A stretch of 64,000 nucleotides of DNA from Nonomuraea polychroma (GCF_004011505.1 NZ_SAUN01000001.1:9017501-9081500); one strand, 5' to 3'. Shown: positions 32,183 through 41,044, counted from the first letter of the stretch. The notes: generated by a model not told the origin, from the letters alone. Numbers and translations are program-made.

Positions 32183-32397
32183 ACCACTTATCCCGCTATT
32201 TCACCCTAACCACCGCTATATCGTTCTAACACTCCAGGTAGCAGGAAATTCGCTGAATTGTGATCTCGGGTTCGGGAAATGATCCCAGTGGGGCCCCGTG
32301 GTGCGGAAAGGAATGACTCCGATGGGCCATGTCGCCGGAAGGGCCCCGCGCCGTAACCTCGTAGAGGGTGTGGGCTGCGGAAGGAAAGGACGACGCG

Positions 32398-32559
32398 GTG
32401 GGGCACGACGACCTGGACTCTCGGGTCCACGACCGTGTCGCGTTGGACGAGATTGCGCTTTATGCCGAGGTGCTCACGGCCGTGGCTGTCAGCGAGCGGC
32501 GGCTGACCTTGGACGAACTCGACGACGCGCTCGGATTGCGGACTTCGGCGAGCCGCTGA
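32398..32559 (+). CDS. Small conserved acidic protein, 53 residues
   Basis: Starts at GTG with GGAAAGGA 8 bases upstream: VGHDDLDSRVHDRVALDEIALYAEVL is the first half, then SERRLTLDELDDALGL. Helical, acidic, no cysteine. Very similar small proteins occur widely in streptomycetes and relatives with no assigned role; the last part resembles a minimal helix-turn-helix. A strong terminator follows after 28 bases, so it is a single-gene transcript. Confidence 0.65.
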   Translation: MGHDDLDSRVHDRVALDEIALYAEVLTAVAVSERRLTLDELDDALGLRTSASR

Positions 32560-32587
32560 AGGACCATACGATCATCACGATTACTGA

Positions 32588-32613
32588 CCCCGGGAACCTA
32601 GTTCCCGGGGTTT
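32588..32613 (+). terminator. Intrinsic terminator
   Basis: CCCCGGGAAC (32588-32597) and GTTCCCGGGG (32601-32610) form a perfect 10-bp stem with a 3-base loop, followed by TTT. It ends the 53-residue gene transcript. Confidence 0.85.
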
Positions 32614-32687
32614 CGCATAACTAGTCACGTCTCCTCCGCATGAATGAGGCATCCTCATATTTCCTCGGACGTCGAAGACGTTGCAGA

Positions 32688-32969
32688 CTAGGAACGCACG
32701 AGGCGCGCGATCGCCGCAGAGGCCTCCTTAACCTTCGCCTCGGCCTCGGGACCGCCAGTGTTGATCGCGTCCGCCACGCAATGTGAAATGTGCTCCTCGA
32801 GCAGCCCCAGCGCCACCGCCTGCAGTGCCCGCGTGGCCGCGGAGACCTGGGTGAGCACGTCGATGCAGTATGCGTCGTCATCGACCATTCGCTGCAGACC
32901 CCTGATCTGGCCCTCGATTCGCCTGAGCCGCGTCAGATATGCCTGCTTGTCCCCGCTGTACCCATGCAT
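32688..32969 (-). CDS. csoR: CsoR-family copper-sensing repressor
   Basis: A 93-residue all-helical repressor: YLTRLRRIEGQIRGLQRMVDDDAYCIDVLTQ is the DUF156/CsoR core. The Cys-His-Cys copper ligands are present (C35, H61 region and C64 in EEHISHCV), so it is more likely copper-sensing CsoR than formaldehyde-sensing FrmR. No copper ATPase or chaperone gene is in the vicinity, so targets are elsewhere. A GC-rich dyad sits just upstream. It lies 29 bases downstream of the glycosyltransferase stop on the same strand. Confidence 0.87.
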   Translation of the reverse strand: MHGYSGDKQAYLTRLRRIEGQIRGLQRMVDDDAYCIDVLTQVSAATRALQAVALGLLEEHISHCVADAINTGGPEAEAKVKEASAAIARLVRS

Positions 32970-32979
32970 GCTTCTACGG

Positions 32980-32994
32980 TACCCGGAACCGGTA
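32980..32994. promoter_or_regulatory. Candidate CsoR operator
   Basis: TACCCGGAACCGGTA, an imperfect dyad (TACC...GGTA and GG...CC), lies 11 bases before the csoR start. CsoR sites are GC-rich dyads with TAC/GTA ends, so autoregulation is possible. The closeness to the start codon makes this tentative. Confidence 0.35.
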
Positions 32995-32998
32995 TCGG

Positions 32999-34066
32999 TC
33001 AGCGGAGTTCCGTGATCAGCTTTTCCCACTGCTCGGCCACCTCGTCGGCCGAGTGGCGCTGCGCCGTGTCCAGCGCTCCGGCCGCGAGCGAGCGCCGCCT
33101 GCGCTCGTCGTCGATCAGCGCGAGCAGCGCAGCGGCGAACAGGTGCAGGTCGGCCTCGGACTCGGGCACCAGCACCCCGTTGTAGCCCGTGGCCACGAAC
33201 TCCGTCGGCCCCCTGGCCCCCTCGAACGCCACCACCGGCACCCCGCACCCCATGGCCTCGAGCACCGTCATGGAGTGGTCCTCACCACGCGAGGTGTTGG
33301 CCACGATCGACGCCTTGGCGAACTCGCCCGCCAGGTCCGGCGTGGTGCCCATGAAGTAGACGTGGTTGTGCAGGTCCAGCTCGCGCACCAGCGCACGCAG
33401 CCGCCGCTCCTCGGGGCCGCCGCCGTACAGCCGCAGCCTCCAGTCGGGCCGCTTGTCGGCCACGACGGCGAACGCCTTGATCAGCCGGTGGTACGCCTTG
33501 ACCGGGACCCACCGCCCACCGGCGGCCACGATCCTGTTGTCCATCCGCGAGCGCGGCCACGGACCGGCCGGCAGCGCGTCCTGTACGGAGTGCACGGCGG
33601 GCCCGCCTTCCAGGAGCCTGGTCCACTCCTCCTGGGCCGACTCCGTGGCCGTCACGACGGCGCTCAGGCGCGGGTAGAAGCGTTTCACCGGCCCCGGCAC
33701 GGCCGGTCGTGCCCACTCCCTGGCGATCTTCAGCATCTCGCGGGGAGCGTGCCTGGCGGCCTGCACGCCGAGCGCCGGCCGGGTGGTGATCAGCACGTCG
33801 CACTTCAGCCCGCGCAGCACCCGCCACAGCGCCACCTCGGTGCGTACCTGACCGCGCGGGAGCAGATGCCTGACCCCGGGCCGGACGTCGACGACGCTGC
33901 GCATGGCCACGTCGGAGCCGACGGGGAAGAACGGCTTCTCCTTCTGCCGCCGTACGCTGATCACCTCGACCTCGTGCCGCTTGGCCAGCGCCGAGGCGAG
34001 GTTGAGCGTGGCCCGCACGTCGCCCCGCATGCTGTACGCGGAGGGCAGGACCAGGCTGACCTTCAT
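32999..34066 (-). CDS. Glycosyltransferase family 4 protein
   Basis: A 355-residue GT-B glycosyltransferase. N-terminal Rossmann half begins MKVSLVLPSAYSMRGDVRATLNLASAL; the nucleotide-sugar half has RLYGGGPEERRLRALVRELDLHNHVYFMG and the donor motif STSRGEDHSMTVLEAMGCGVPVVA (as NTSRGEDHSMTVLEAMG), matching GT4 E-x7-E. It likely acts on a cell-surface polymer. The ATG overlaps the stop of the upstream beta-rich protein gene by 4 bases, so they are translationally coupled. Confidence 0.88.
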   Translation of the reverse strand: MKVSLVLPSAYSMRGDVRATLNLASALAKRHEVEVISVRRQKEKPFFPVGSDVAMRSVVDVRPGVRHLLPRGQVRTEVALWRVLRGLKCDVLITTRPALGVQAARHAPREMLKIAREWARPAVPGPVKRFYPRLSAVVTATESAQEEWTRLLEGGPAVHSVQDALPAGPWPRSRMDNRIVAAGGRWVPVKAYHRLIKAFAVVADKRPDWRLRLYGGGPEERRLRALVRELDLHNHVYFMGTTPDLAGEFAKASIVANTSRGEDHSMTVLEAMGCGVPVVAFEGARGPTEFVATGYNGVLVPESEADLHLFAAALLALIDDERRRRSLAAGALDTAQRHSADEVAEQWEKLITELR

Positions 34067-34857
34067 CCGCCCACCTCGATGCGCAGCTCGTCGTCGGCGG
34101 TGTAGCAGGGCCTGATCGGCACGCCGTCCACCTTGGCCGAGGGGTAGTGCAGCCGGCGGCGCTTGCCGTCCACGTCGTCGAGCCAGGCGCCCAGCTTCAG
34201 CGGTGTGGGCACGCCCTCGACCTGCAGCGCGGGCTCCCAGATGCCGACGGCGTCGGGATCGGCGGCCACCACGTCCACGAGCGAGAAGGCGGCGTGGAAA
34301 CGCACACCTTGAACGAACGCCGTCGCCGACAGCCGCGCGCTGGTCTGCCTGCGGTCCAGGGTCAGCGTGGCCTCGTGGCGGGAGTCGTCGTCCTCGAGCC
34401 CGGTGTAGACCAGCAGGCCCATCACCTCGAAGCGACCCTCCCTGAACCAGATCGCGCGGACCTCTGCCGCCGGCTCCGCATCGGAGATCTTCAAGGCCAG
34501 GAACCCGTTGCGGGTCCGGTAGGAGCGGTAGGCGAGAGTGCGCTTGCACAGGGCGTACGCGTCGAGGTGGTCGAGCGAGAAGCCCGGATCGACGCTGCGC
34601 AGCCTGCTGCGCTTGCCGTCGCGACGCAGGTACGCGTCCCAGCGCCCGGCGCTGAGATCCAGCGGCGCCAGCGAGACCGCGAGCGTGGCCTCGCGCGAGC
34701 GCGCGCCCGGCCTCCCAAGCCGCACGTCACGCTCCACCCCCGTGGTGCGGTGCCTGAGGACGAGCTCTGTGCCGTCCTCCAGTGGTTCGTCGATGGCCAG
34801 TCGCAGGGAGAGCACGTCAGCCAGGGTGACCTCGGCGTCGGTGACGACGACGCCCAT
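34063..34857 (-). CDS. Hypothetical beta-rich protein coupled to a glycosyltransferase
   Basis: A 264-residue soluble protein of alternating beta strands with many Arg/Asp pairs (LSAGRWDAYLRRDGKRSRLRSVDPGFSL, then FLALKISD, then LGAWLDDVDGKRRRLHYPSAK). No known catalytic motif. It resembles proteins that sit beside glycosyltransferases in actinobacterial wall-polymer clusters, but I do not recognise a named family. Starts at one of two adjacent ATG codons (34860 or 34857) and overlaps the GT4 gene by 4 bases. Likely helper or substrate-binding partner of that enzyme; this is inference. Confidence 0.65.
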   Translation of the reverse strand: MGVVVTDAEVTLADVLSLRLAIDEPLEDGTELVLRHRTTGVERDVRLGRPGARSREATLAVSLAPLDLSAGRWDAYLRRDGKRSRLRSVDPGFSLDHLDAYALCKRTLAYRSYRTRNGFLALKISDAEPAAEVRAIWFREGRFEVMGLLVYTGLEDDDSRHEATLTLDRRQTSARLSATAFVQGVRFHAAFSLVDVVAADPDAVGIWEPALQVEGVPTPLKLGAWLDDVDGKRRRLHYPSAKVDGVPIRPCYTADDELRIEVGG

Positions 34858-34964
34858 CACGAGCCCCCTCCCCGTCGAATAGAGCCATGCGACGTTGAGG
34901 TTACCGTGATTTTCCCGTTATGTGGATGGCAGATTTCTTGTAACCACACCCGCTGACGTGCGAA

Positions 34965-34991
34965 ACTCCTCCACCGCACGTGTGGAGGAGT
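34965..34991 (-). terminator. Hairpin terminator after the Fe-S oxidoreductase gene
   Basis: ACTCCTCCAC (34965-34974) and GTGGAGGAGT (34982-34991) pair perfectly over 10 bp with a 7-base loop, 14 bases after the stop of the gene at 35006-37105. Confidence 0.7.
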
Positions 34992-35005
34992 CCGACATTT
35001 CACAG

Positions 35006-37105
35006 TCAGGAAGCGCCCTTGACCGATTTGATCAAGAGCTGGGCCACGTCCACGACTTCGAGTGACTCCTTGGCCTCGCCGTTGTTCTTCTTCTCGTTGA
35101 TCGCGTCACCGAGCATCACCATGCAGAACGGGCAGGCCGTGGAGACGGTGTCCGGGTTGGTGGTCAGCGCCTCGTCCACGCGCTCGGTGTTGATGCGCTT
35201 GCCGATGCGCTCCTCCATCCACATGCGCGCGCCGCCCGCGCCACAGCAGAAGCCGCGGTCCTTGTGCCGGTGCATCTCCTGCGTCGTGACGCCGGGCACC
35301 TTGGACATGATGTCGCGGGGCTGGGAGTAAACCTTGTTGTGGCGGCCGAGGAAGCACGGGTCGTGGTAGGTGATCTTCTCCTCGATCGGCGTGATCGGGG
35401 TGAGCAGGCCCTCGTCCACCAGCTTCGACAGCAGCTGCGTGTGGTGCACGACCTCGTACGTGCCGCCGAGCTGCGGATACTCGTTGGCGAGCGTGTTGAA
35501 GCAGTGCGGGCAGGTGGCGACGATCTTCTTGACGCCCGCCTCGTTCAGCGTCTCGATGTTCTGCTGGGCGAGCATGTTGAACAGGTATTCCATGCCCAGG
35601 CGGCGGGCCGGGTCGCCGGTGCACGCCTCCATCGGCCCGAGCACCGCGAACTTCACGCCCGCGATGTGCAGCAGCTCCGCCACCGCCTTGGTGGTCTTCT
35701 TGGCCCGGTCCTCGAGCGCGCCGGCGCACCCCACCCAGAACAGGTATTCGGCGTCCTCGGGCATCTTCTCGTCGACGACCTCGACCTCGAAGTCCAACTC
35801 CTCGATCCAGTCGGCCCGCTTCATCTCGGACATGCCCCACGGGTTGCCCTTGTTCTCCAGGTTCTTGACCATCACCCCCGCCTCGGACGGGAACGACGAC
35901 TCGACCATCACCTGGTAGCGGCGCATGTCGAGGATGTGGTCGATGTGCTCGATGTCCACGGGGCACTGCTCGACGCACGCGCCGCAGTTGGTGCACGACC
36001 ACAGCACGTCCGGGTGGATCACACCCTCCTCGCCGACCAGCGGCTTCTCCAGCAGCGCCAGCACGTCCTTGTCGGCGTGCTCCGTGCTCGCGGCCATCAG
36101 GTAAGGAGCCACCTTGAACGCGTGGTCACGCTGGTCGAGGATGAGCATCTTCGGCGAGAGCGGCTTGTCGGTGTTCCACGCCGGGCACTGCGACTGGCAA
36201 CGGCCGCACTCCGTGCAGGAGTAGAAGTCCAGGAAGCCCTTCCATGTGGTGTCGCCGATCTTGCCGCGCCCCAGCCGCTCGGGGTCGAGGTCCTCGTCCT
36301 CGAAGTCCACCGGCTTGCCGTCCACCCGCATCTCCGGCGCTCCGCCCAGGCCGTCAGGGCGGCGGGAGAAGAGCACGTTGAGCGGCGCGGTGAAGATGTG
36401 CAGGTGCTTGGAGTTCACCACGATCACCAGGAACACCAGCATGAAGCCGATGTGCAGGAGCAGCGCGATGTCCTCCAGCAGCGCGCTCTGCGGCAGCACG
36501 TCGCCGAGCGCCAGGGAGACGAACGCGCCCGAGGAGTACGGGAAGTTCCCGTTGGCCGCCGCCGCGCCCCGGGCCAGGAACAGCGTCCAGATGATGTTGA
36601 AGATCATGAAGAGCACGAGCCACGCGCCGCCGAGGTGGGACCCGGAGAAGCGGGAGTCGCGGCCGAGCTTCGTGGGCGCGTTCTTGATCCGGATGCCCGC
36701 GAAGACCGCCAGGCCGGCCAGGCAGGCCACCGCGATGAAGTCCTGCAGGAAGCCCAGCACGCCCCAGGTCCCGATGAGCGGGATGTGGAAGTTCGGCCGG
36801 CCGGTGATCGCACCTTGGATGATCGCGCCGTACGCCTCGATGTAGACGGTCAGCAGGATGAAGAACGCCCACATGACGAAGAAGTGCGCGGTGCCCGACG
36901 GCGTCCACTTGAGCAGCTTCTTCTGCCCGAACACCTCCACCAGCTGCGCCTTGACCTCGTCGGCGGCGTGCGTCTTGGCGTACTCGATCCGCTCGGGCGC
37001 GGGCGGGCCCACGGTCGCCAGCTTGTACAGGAACAGCGCCCTGCGGCCGGCGACGGCCACCGCCAGGACGGTCATGACGAGTCCGATGATGGCTACCCAG
37101 AGCAC
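35006..37105 (-). CDS. EtfD-like membrane (Fe-S) oxidoreductase
   Basis: A 699-residue protein with five to six N-terminal membrane helices (residues 1-240, heme b-type DUF/NarI-like region), two 4Fe-4S ferredoxin motifs (CTECGRCQSQCP and CTNCGACVEQCP) and two CCG domains (CTGDPARR ... CPHCFNTL and DPCFLGRHNKVY ... CCGAGGARMW). This order is that of mycobacterial EtfD (Rv0338c), which passes electrons from ETF and fatty-acid beta-oxidation to the quinone pool. GTG start with GGGAGG 6 bases upstream. Single-gene unit between a hairpin terminator and the divergent-side TetR gene. Confidence 0.88.
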   Translation of the reverse strand: MLWVAIIGLVMTVLAVAVAGRRALFLYKLATVGPPAPERIEYAKTHAADEVKAQLVEVFGQKKLLKWTPSGTAHFFVMWAFFILLTVYIEAYGAIIQGAITGRPNFHIPLIGTWGVLGFLQDFIAVACLAGLAVFAGIRIKNAPTKLGRDSRFSGSHLGGAWLVLFMIFNIIWTLFLARGAAAANGNFPYSSGAFVSLALGDVLPQSALLEDIALLLHIGFMLVFLVIVVNSKHLHIFTAPLNVLFSRRPDGLGGAPEMRVDGKPVDFEDEDLDPERLGRGKIGDTTWKGFLDFYSCTECGRCQSQCPAWNTDKPLSPKMLILDQRDHAFKVAPYLMAASTEHADKDVLALLEKPLVGEEGVIHPDVLWSCTNCGACVEQCPVDIEHIDHILDMRRYQVMVESSFPSEAGVMVKNLENKGNPWGMSEMKRADWIEELDFEVEVVDEKMPEDAEYLFWVGCAGALEDRAKKTTKAVAELLHIAGVKFAVLGPMEACTGDPARRLGMEYLFNMLAQQNIETLNEAGVKKIVATCPHCFNTLANEYPQLGGTYEVVHHTQLLSKLVDEGLLTPITPIEEKITYHDPCFLGRHNKVYSQPRDIMSKVPGVTTQEMHRHKDRGFCCGAGGARMWMEERIGKRINTERVDEALTTNPDTVSTACPFCMVMLGDAINEKKNNGEAKESLEVVDVAQLLIKSVKGAS

Positions 37106-37258
37106 GGGTTCCTCCCACAGACGACGTTGGCTGCCAGCGTACGGTCACCCGTTCCACGGACCGCTACCCGAATCCTACCCGCCGGTAACATTCGCAAGGT
37201 ACGCGACATACCCTAAGGTCACCGCGCTGTTCAGAACAATGCTCTACTCGCTGAGACT

Positions 37259-37843
37259 CTAACCGGCGAAGTACCTCTGGATGGTCGGCCCCAGCAACTC
37301 GACCAGCTCCTCGGGATCGGCGCTCGCCAGCGGCTCCAGCTTGAGCACGTAGCGTCCCAAGACCACGCCGAACATCTGGCCGAACGCGGCCTCGATCCGC
37401 AGGTGCGGCACCTTCAGCTGGTCGGCCACCTGGTAGAGCAGGGCGTTGGTGATGAACTCCCGCATCATCGTGGCCGCCTGCTCATTGGTCATGGCCGAGC
37501 GGATCAGCGCGACCAACGGCTCTCGCGTCTCCGGCGACGCGGTGACACGCAGGATCAGGCGTACCAGCCGCTCGCCGATCTCCTCGCGCGGGCCCTCCAG
37601 CAGCAGCGGGATGACCGTCTCGGGGCTGACCGGCAGCTGCATGGCCGCCGCGAACATGCCCTCCTTGGTCTCGAAGTAGTGGTGCACGAGAGCGGGATCG
37701 ACCTTGGCCTCCCTCGCGATGCCGCGCACCGTGGCCTTGTCGAACCCCTTCTCGGCGAACACCTTCCTGGCCGCCGCCAGGATCTCTCCGCGCGTGTCGG
37801 CGGACCCGGGCCGACGCCCCGGACGCCTCTTTGTCGTGCTCAC
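37259..37843 (-). CDS. TetR-family regulator
   Basis: A 194-residue regulator starting at GTG. The helix-turn-helix is AARKVFAEKGFDKATVRGIAREAKVDPALVHHYFETKEGMF (residues 24-64); the C-terminal half is a helical ligand domain. The position 153 bases upstream of the EtfD-like gene on the same strand suggests a possible link to fatty-acid oxidation, but no operator was recognised. It lies 4 bases downstream of the methyltransferase gene, so it is probably in that operon. Confidence 0.9.
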   Translation of the reverse strand: MSTTKRRPGRRPGSADTRGEILAAARKVFAEKGFDKATVRGIAREAKVDPALVHHYFETKEGMFAAAMQLPVSPETVIPLLLEGPREEIGERLVRLILRVTASPETREPLVALIRSAMTNEQAATMMREFITNALLYQVADQLKVPHLRIEAAFGQMFGVVLGRYVLKLEPLASADPEELVELLGPTIQRYFAG

Positions 37844-37847
37844 AACG

Positions 37848-38618
37848 TCACCGGCCCACCGCCAGATAGACCCGCATCGGCACGGACAGCAGGCCCTCCG
37901 GGAAGTCCTTGCGCAGCTCCGCCCGCTGCCGTTCGACGAGCGCGTCAGCCGCCTGCGCCGACAACGCCGCCATGTACGAGTGCGAGCGCAGGCCTAGGAG
38001 GAAGTCCTCGATGCCGACCAGCCGCGTCCACGGGATCCACCGCTCCTCGATCACCTCGAAGGCCGAGGCGATGGGCGGCACCGACCACTGCTCGACCGCC
38101 GGCCCCCAGTAGGAGGGGACCTCCTCGGCCAGGCGCGCCTCATAGGCGGCCAGCCAGTCGGCCTGGGCGGCGTGGTGGAGATTCCAGCAGCCCACGATCG
38201 CGCCCCGCGGCCGCAGCACCCGCCTGGCCTCGGCGATCGAAACCACGGGGTCCAGCCAGTGCCACGACTGGCCGTACGCCACCAGGTCGGCCACCCCGTC
38301 CGCCAGCGGCAGCGCGTTGCCGTCGCCCTGCACCGCCGCGACCGCCGGCGTGCCGTTCTGTGACCTGGACATGAGCCTGGCCAGCATCTCCGCACCAGGG
38401 TCGACGGCGATGACATGCGAGCCGCGCGCCCTGAGCGCCCGCGTCAGAATGCCCGTGCCCGCCCCCACGTCCACCGTCGTGGCGCCATCGAGGTCGACGC
38501 CGGTCAGCTCGCTCACGGCTCGATACATCTCGTCGGGGTAGCTGGGCCGGCCCGCGTCGTAGGCGTCGGCGACGCGGTCGAACACCCGGCCAAGATCCCT
38601 CATCGGCCCGATGTTCAT
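37848..38618 (-). CDS. Class I SAM-dependent methyltransferase
   Basis: A 256-residue methyltransferase of the methyltransf_11 type. VFDRVADAYDAGRPSYPDEMY opens the domain, TTVDVGAGTGILTRAL is motif I, VIAVDPGAEML motif II, and ADLVAYGQSWHWLDPVVSIAEARRVLRPRG the later motifs. Substrate unknown. ATG 38618 overlaps the stop of the upstream TIM-barrel gene (ATGA), so the two are coupled and the TetR gene follows after 4 bases. Confidence 0.87.
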   Translation of the reverse strand: MNIGPMRDLGRVFDRVADAYDAGRPSYPDEMYRAVSELTGVDLDGATTVDVGAGTGILTRALRARGSHVIAVDPGAEMLARLMSRSQNGTPAVAAVQGDGNALPLADGVADLVAYGQSWHWLDPVVSIAEARRVLRPRGAIVGCWNLHHAAQADWLAAYEARLAEEVPSYWGPAVEQWSVPPIASAFEVIEERWIPWTRLVGIEDFLLGLRSHSYMAALSAQAADALVERQRAELRKDFPEGLLSVPMRVYLAVGR

Positions 38619-39424
38619 GTGGACGCCGCCAGGTGCAGCCGCGCGAAGGCCAGCCCCTCCGCCAGGTCGTCGATCCGCTCGGTGCGGCTGGCCGCCTTGC
38701 GCGTGTTGATCTCGAGGACGACCAGGCCGGAGTAGCCGGTGTTGGCCAGGCGCTCCAGCATCTGGGCGCACGGCTGGTTGCCCCTGCCCGGCACCAGGTG
38801 CTCGTCCTTGTTCGTCACCCCGATGCCGTCGGCCAGGTGCAGGTGGGCCAGCCGGTCGCCGAGCTTGGCTGCCATCTCCATGGCGTCCGAGCCTGACACC
38901 GCCGTGTGCGACAGGTCCAGGGTGACCTGGGGGAAGTCGTAGTCGATCGGGTTCCAGCCGGGCGAGTAAGGCACGACGTCGTTGCCCCTGGCACGCAGCG
39001 GGAACATGTTCTCGACCGCGAACGTGATGTCGGTCTCGTCGCGCATCCTGGCCAGCCCGGTCTCGAAGTCGCGCGCGTAGTCGCGCTGCCAGCGAAACGG
39101 CGGATGCACCACGACCGTGGAGGCGCCCAGGCGCTCGGCCGCCTTCTGCGCCTTGACCAGCTTGGCCCAGGGGTCGCGGCCCCAGACCCGCTGGGTCACC
39201 AGGAGGCAGGGGGCGTGGATGGCCAGCACGGGGACTTGATAGTGGTCGGAGAGCCGCTCGATCACGTCGATGTCCTGGCTCACCGGGTCGGCGCCGACCA
39301 TGATCTCCACGCCGTCGTAGCCCAGGCGGGCGGCCAGCTCGAACGCGTCAGGAGTGCGTTCCGGATATACCGAGGCAGTGGACAATGCGATCTTCGCATT
39401 GGGCACGCGGATGACATCAGCCAC
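38615..39424 (-). CDS. Sugar phosphate isomerase/epimerase family TIM-barrel protein
   Basis: A 269-residue AP endonuclease 2-type barrel starting at GTG. Metal-binding residues typical of the fold appear in DGVEIMVG, VVVHPPF, FAVENMFP, VTLDLSHTAVSG, LAHLHLADG and LVVLEINTRK. Members isomerise sugars or cleave abasic DNA; this length and pattern suit the xylose isomerase-like branch of unknown substrate. Operon of three with a methyltransferase and TetR regulator. Confidence 0.83.
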   Translation of the reverse strand: MADVIRVPNAKIALSTASVYPERTPDAFELAARLGYDGVEIMVGADPVSQDIDVIERLSDHYQVPVLAIHAPCLLVTQRVWGRDPWAKLVKAQKAAERLGASTVVVHPPFRWQRDYARDFETGLARMRDETDITFAVENMFPLRARGNDVVPYSPGWNPIDYDFPQVTLDLSHTAVSGSDAMEMAAKLGDRLAHLHLADGIGVTNKDEHLVPGRGNQPCAQMLERLANTGYSGLVVLEINTRKAASRTERIDDLAEGLAFARLHLAAST

Positions 39425-39579
39425 GCTGCCAGCCTAAGCCGGAGAACCGGATATGGCGCACTAGCCCCCTGTGGTGAGCCGTCTCCAGCGATCCGACGCA
39501 GGTAGCCGTGCCTCTACTGTGGGCCGCGTTCAGCGGGCCACAGCAGGGTGCAAACGAAGTTTGCCCCTACCGTTGAGTC

Positions 39580-40278
39580 ATGCCACGGATAGCCAAAGGC
39601 GCGATCCCGAGCCCGAACATCTGGAACGCACCCCAGGTCTACGAGTTGGAGAACCGCGCCGTCGACCCCGAGGGCGCGGCCGACGCGGCGATGCGCGCCC
39701 TGCGCCCCTGGGACGGCGCCACTGTGCTCGACATCGGCTGCGGCACCGGATACCACCTGCCGGTGCTGGCCGCGTCCGCCGCGCGCGTGATCGGCGTGGA
39801 GCCGCACGGCGATCTGGCCGTGCTCGCCCGCCGCCGCTGCGCGGGGCTGGCCACGGTGACCGTGCACGCCGCCGCGGCACAGGACCTGCCGTTGCCGGAC
39901 GCCAGCGTCGACGTGGCGATGGCGCGGTGGGCGTACTTCTTCGGCCCCGGCTGCGAGCCGGGGCTGCGGGAACTGTCGAGGGTGGTACGCCGCGGCGGCG
40001 CGGCCTTCGTCATCGACCTGGACGCGACGCGGGGGTCGTTCGGGCGGTGGTTCTCGCATACCGTGCCGACGTACTCGGCACGCGAGGTCGAGGCGTTCTG
40101 GGACCGCCACGGGTGGCAGCGTCAGCCGCTCGACCTGCGCATGGCCTTCGAGCGGCGGGCGGACCTGGAAGCGGTGCTGCGCATCGAGTTCGCACCCGAG
40201 GTGGCCGAGCAGGCCATCGCCGAGACGCCCGGCCTGGAGCTCTCCTATCCGAACGTGTTGCGCTGGCGCTACTACTGA
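39580..40278 (+). CDS. Class I SAM-dependent methyltransferase
   Basis: A 232-residue methyltransferase: VLDIGCGTGYHLPVLAA (motif I), RVIGVEPHGDLAVLARRR (motif II), QDLPLPDASVDVAMARWAYFFGPG (motif III/IV). Substrate unknown. It ends 50 bases before the MerR gene, whose promoter lies in the gap, so the two are probably separate units. Confidence 0.85.
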   Translation: MPRIAKGAIPSPNIWNAPQVYELENRAVDPEGAADAAMRALRPWDGATVLDIGCGTGYHLPVLAASAARVIGVEPHGDLAVLARRRCAGLATVTVHAAAAQDLPLPDASVDVAMARWAYFFGPGCEPGLRELSRVVRRGGAAFVIDLDATRGSFGRWFSHTVPTYSAREVEAFWDRHGWQRQPLDLRMAFERRADLEAVLRIEFAPEVAEQAIAETPGLELSYPNVLRWRYY

Positions 40279-40291
40279 GCATCCCCCACGC

Positions 40292-40321
40292 TTGACCTTG
40301 ACGTCAGTGTCAACGTTTACC
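40292..40321 (+). promoter_or_regulatory. MerR-type promoter with internal dyad
   Basis: TTGACC (40292-40297) as -35 and TTTACC (40316-40321) as -10 are separated by 18 bases. The spacer holds the inverted repeat TTGAC(gtcagt)GTCAA at 40298-40313. A dyad between long-spaced -35 and -10 boxes is the hallmark of MerR-activated promoters, so the regulator encoded 10 bases downstream likely controls itself and trxA. Confidence 0.65.
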
Positions 40322-40330
40322 TTTGGGGGT

Positions 40331-40699
40331 ATGCGCATCGGAGAGCTGGCGGAACGTACCGGGGTGAGCACCCGCTCGCTCCGCTACTACGAACAGCACG
40401 GGCTGCTCAAAGCCCGGCGCGGATCCAACGGCTACCGGCAGTACACCGAGGACGACGTCAAGCTGGTCTCGGAGATCCGGGCGCTGCTCGCCGTCGGCTT
40501 CACCCTGGAGGACACCCGGCCGTTCGTGGACTGCCTGCGCAGCGGGCACAGCACGGGCGGCTCGTGCGCCGAGTCGGTCGAGGTCTACCAGCGCAAGTTG
40601 GCCGAGATCGACGAGGAGATCCGTCTCCTGCTCACCCGCCGCGCCGAGGTGGCCGCCCAGCTCGCCCAATCGTGCCCAGGTTGCTTTGTCAGGGGATGA
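40331..40699 (+). CDS. MerR-family regulator, possibly redox-sensing
   Basis: A 122-residue regulator: MRIGELAERTGVSTRSLRYYEQHGLL is the MerR helix-turn-helix with RYYE; then RGSNGYRQYTEDDV and the dimerisation helix. Four cysteines lie in the C-terminal half (VDCLRSG, GGSCAESVE and SCPGC near the end); the CPGC pair could sense redox state or a metal. ATG 40331 with GGGGGT upstream. It precedes trxA by 3 bases, which supports a thiol-stress circuit. Confidence 0.87.
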   Translation: MRIGELAERTGVSTRSLRYYEQHGLLKARRGSNGYRQYTEDDVKLVSEIRALLAVGFTLEDTRPFVDCLRSGHSTGGSCAESVEVYQRKLAEIDEEIRLLLTRRAEVAAQLAQSCPGCFVRG

Positions 40700-40702
40700 C
40701 AC

Positions 40703-41008
40703 ATGATCACATTGACCACGGCCAACTTCGAGGAGCAGGTGCTCAAGAGCGACCGGCCGGTGCTGGTGGACTTCTGGGCCGAGTGGTGCGGTCCCTGCCG
40801 GATGGTGGCGCCCGTGCTGGAGCAGATCGAGGCCGAGCGCGGCCTGACGATCGGCAAGCTCAACACCGACGAGAACCCGGAGATCATGGCCAAGTACGGC
40901 GTGATGGGCATCCCCACGCTGATCTTGTTCGAGAACGGCGAACCGGTCAAGCGCGTGGTCGGCGCCAAGCCCAAGCGCCTCCTGGAGGCCGACCTGGGCC
41001 TCGTCTAG
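40703..41008 (+). CDS. trxA: Thioredoxin
   Basis: A 101-residue thioredoxin with active site WCGPC (DFWAEWCGPCRMV), the conserved cis-Pro (GIPTLILF) and GEPVKRVVGA. It reduces protein disulfides in the cytoplasm. It is 3 bases downstream of a MerR regulator with a CPGC tail, so the operon probably responds to thiol oxidation. Not next to trxB, so it is likely an auxiliary thioredoxin. Confidence 0.95.
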   Translation: MITLTTANFEEQVLKSDRPVLVDFWAEWCGPCRMVAPVLEQIEAERGLTIGKLNTDENPEIMAKYGVMGIPTLILFENGEPVKRVVGAKPKRLLEADLGLV

Positions 41009-41044
41009 TCAAGATTGTCGGCCCGGGCCGCTACCCTGCTCGGC

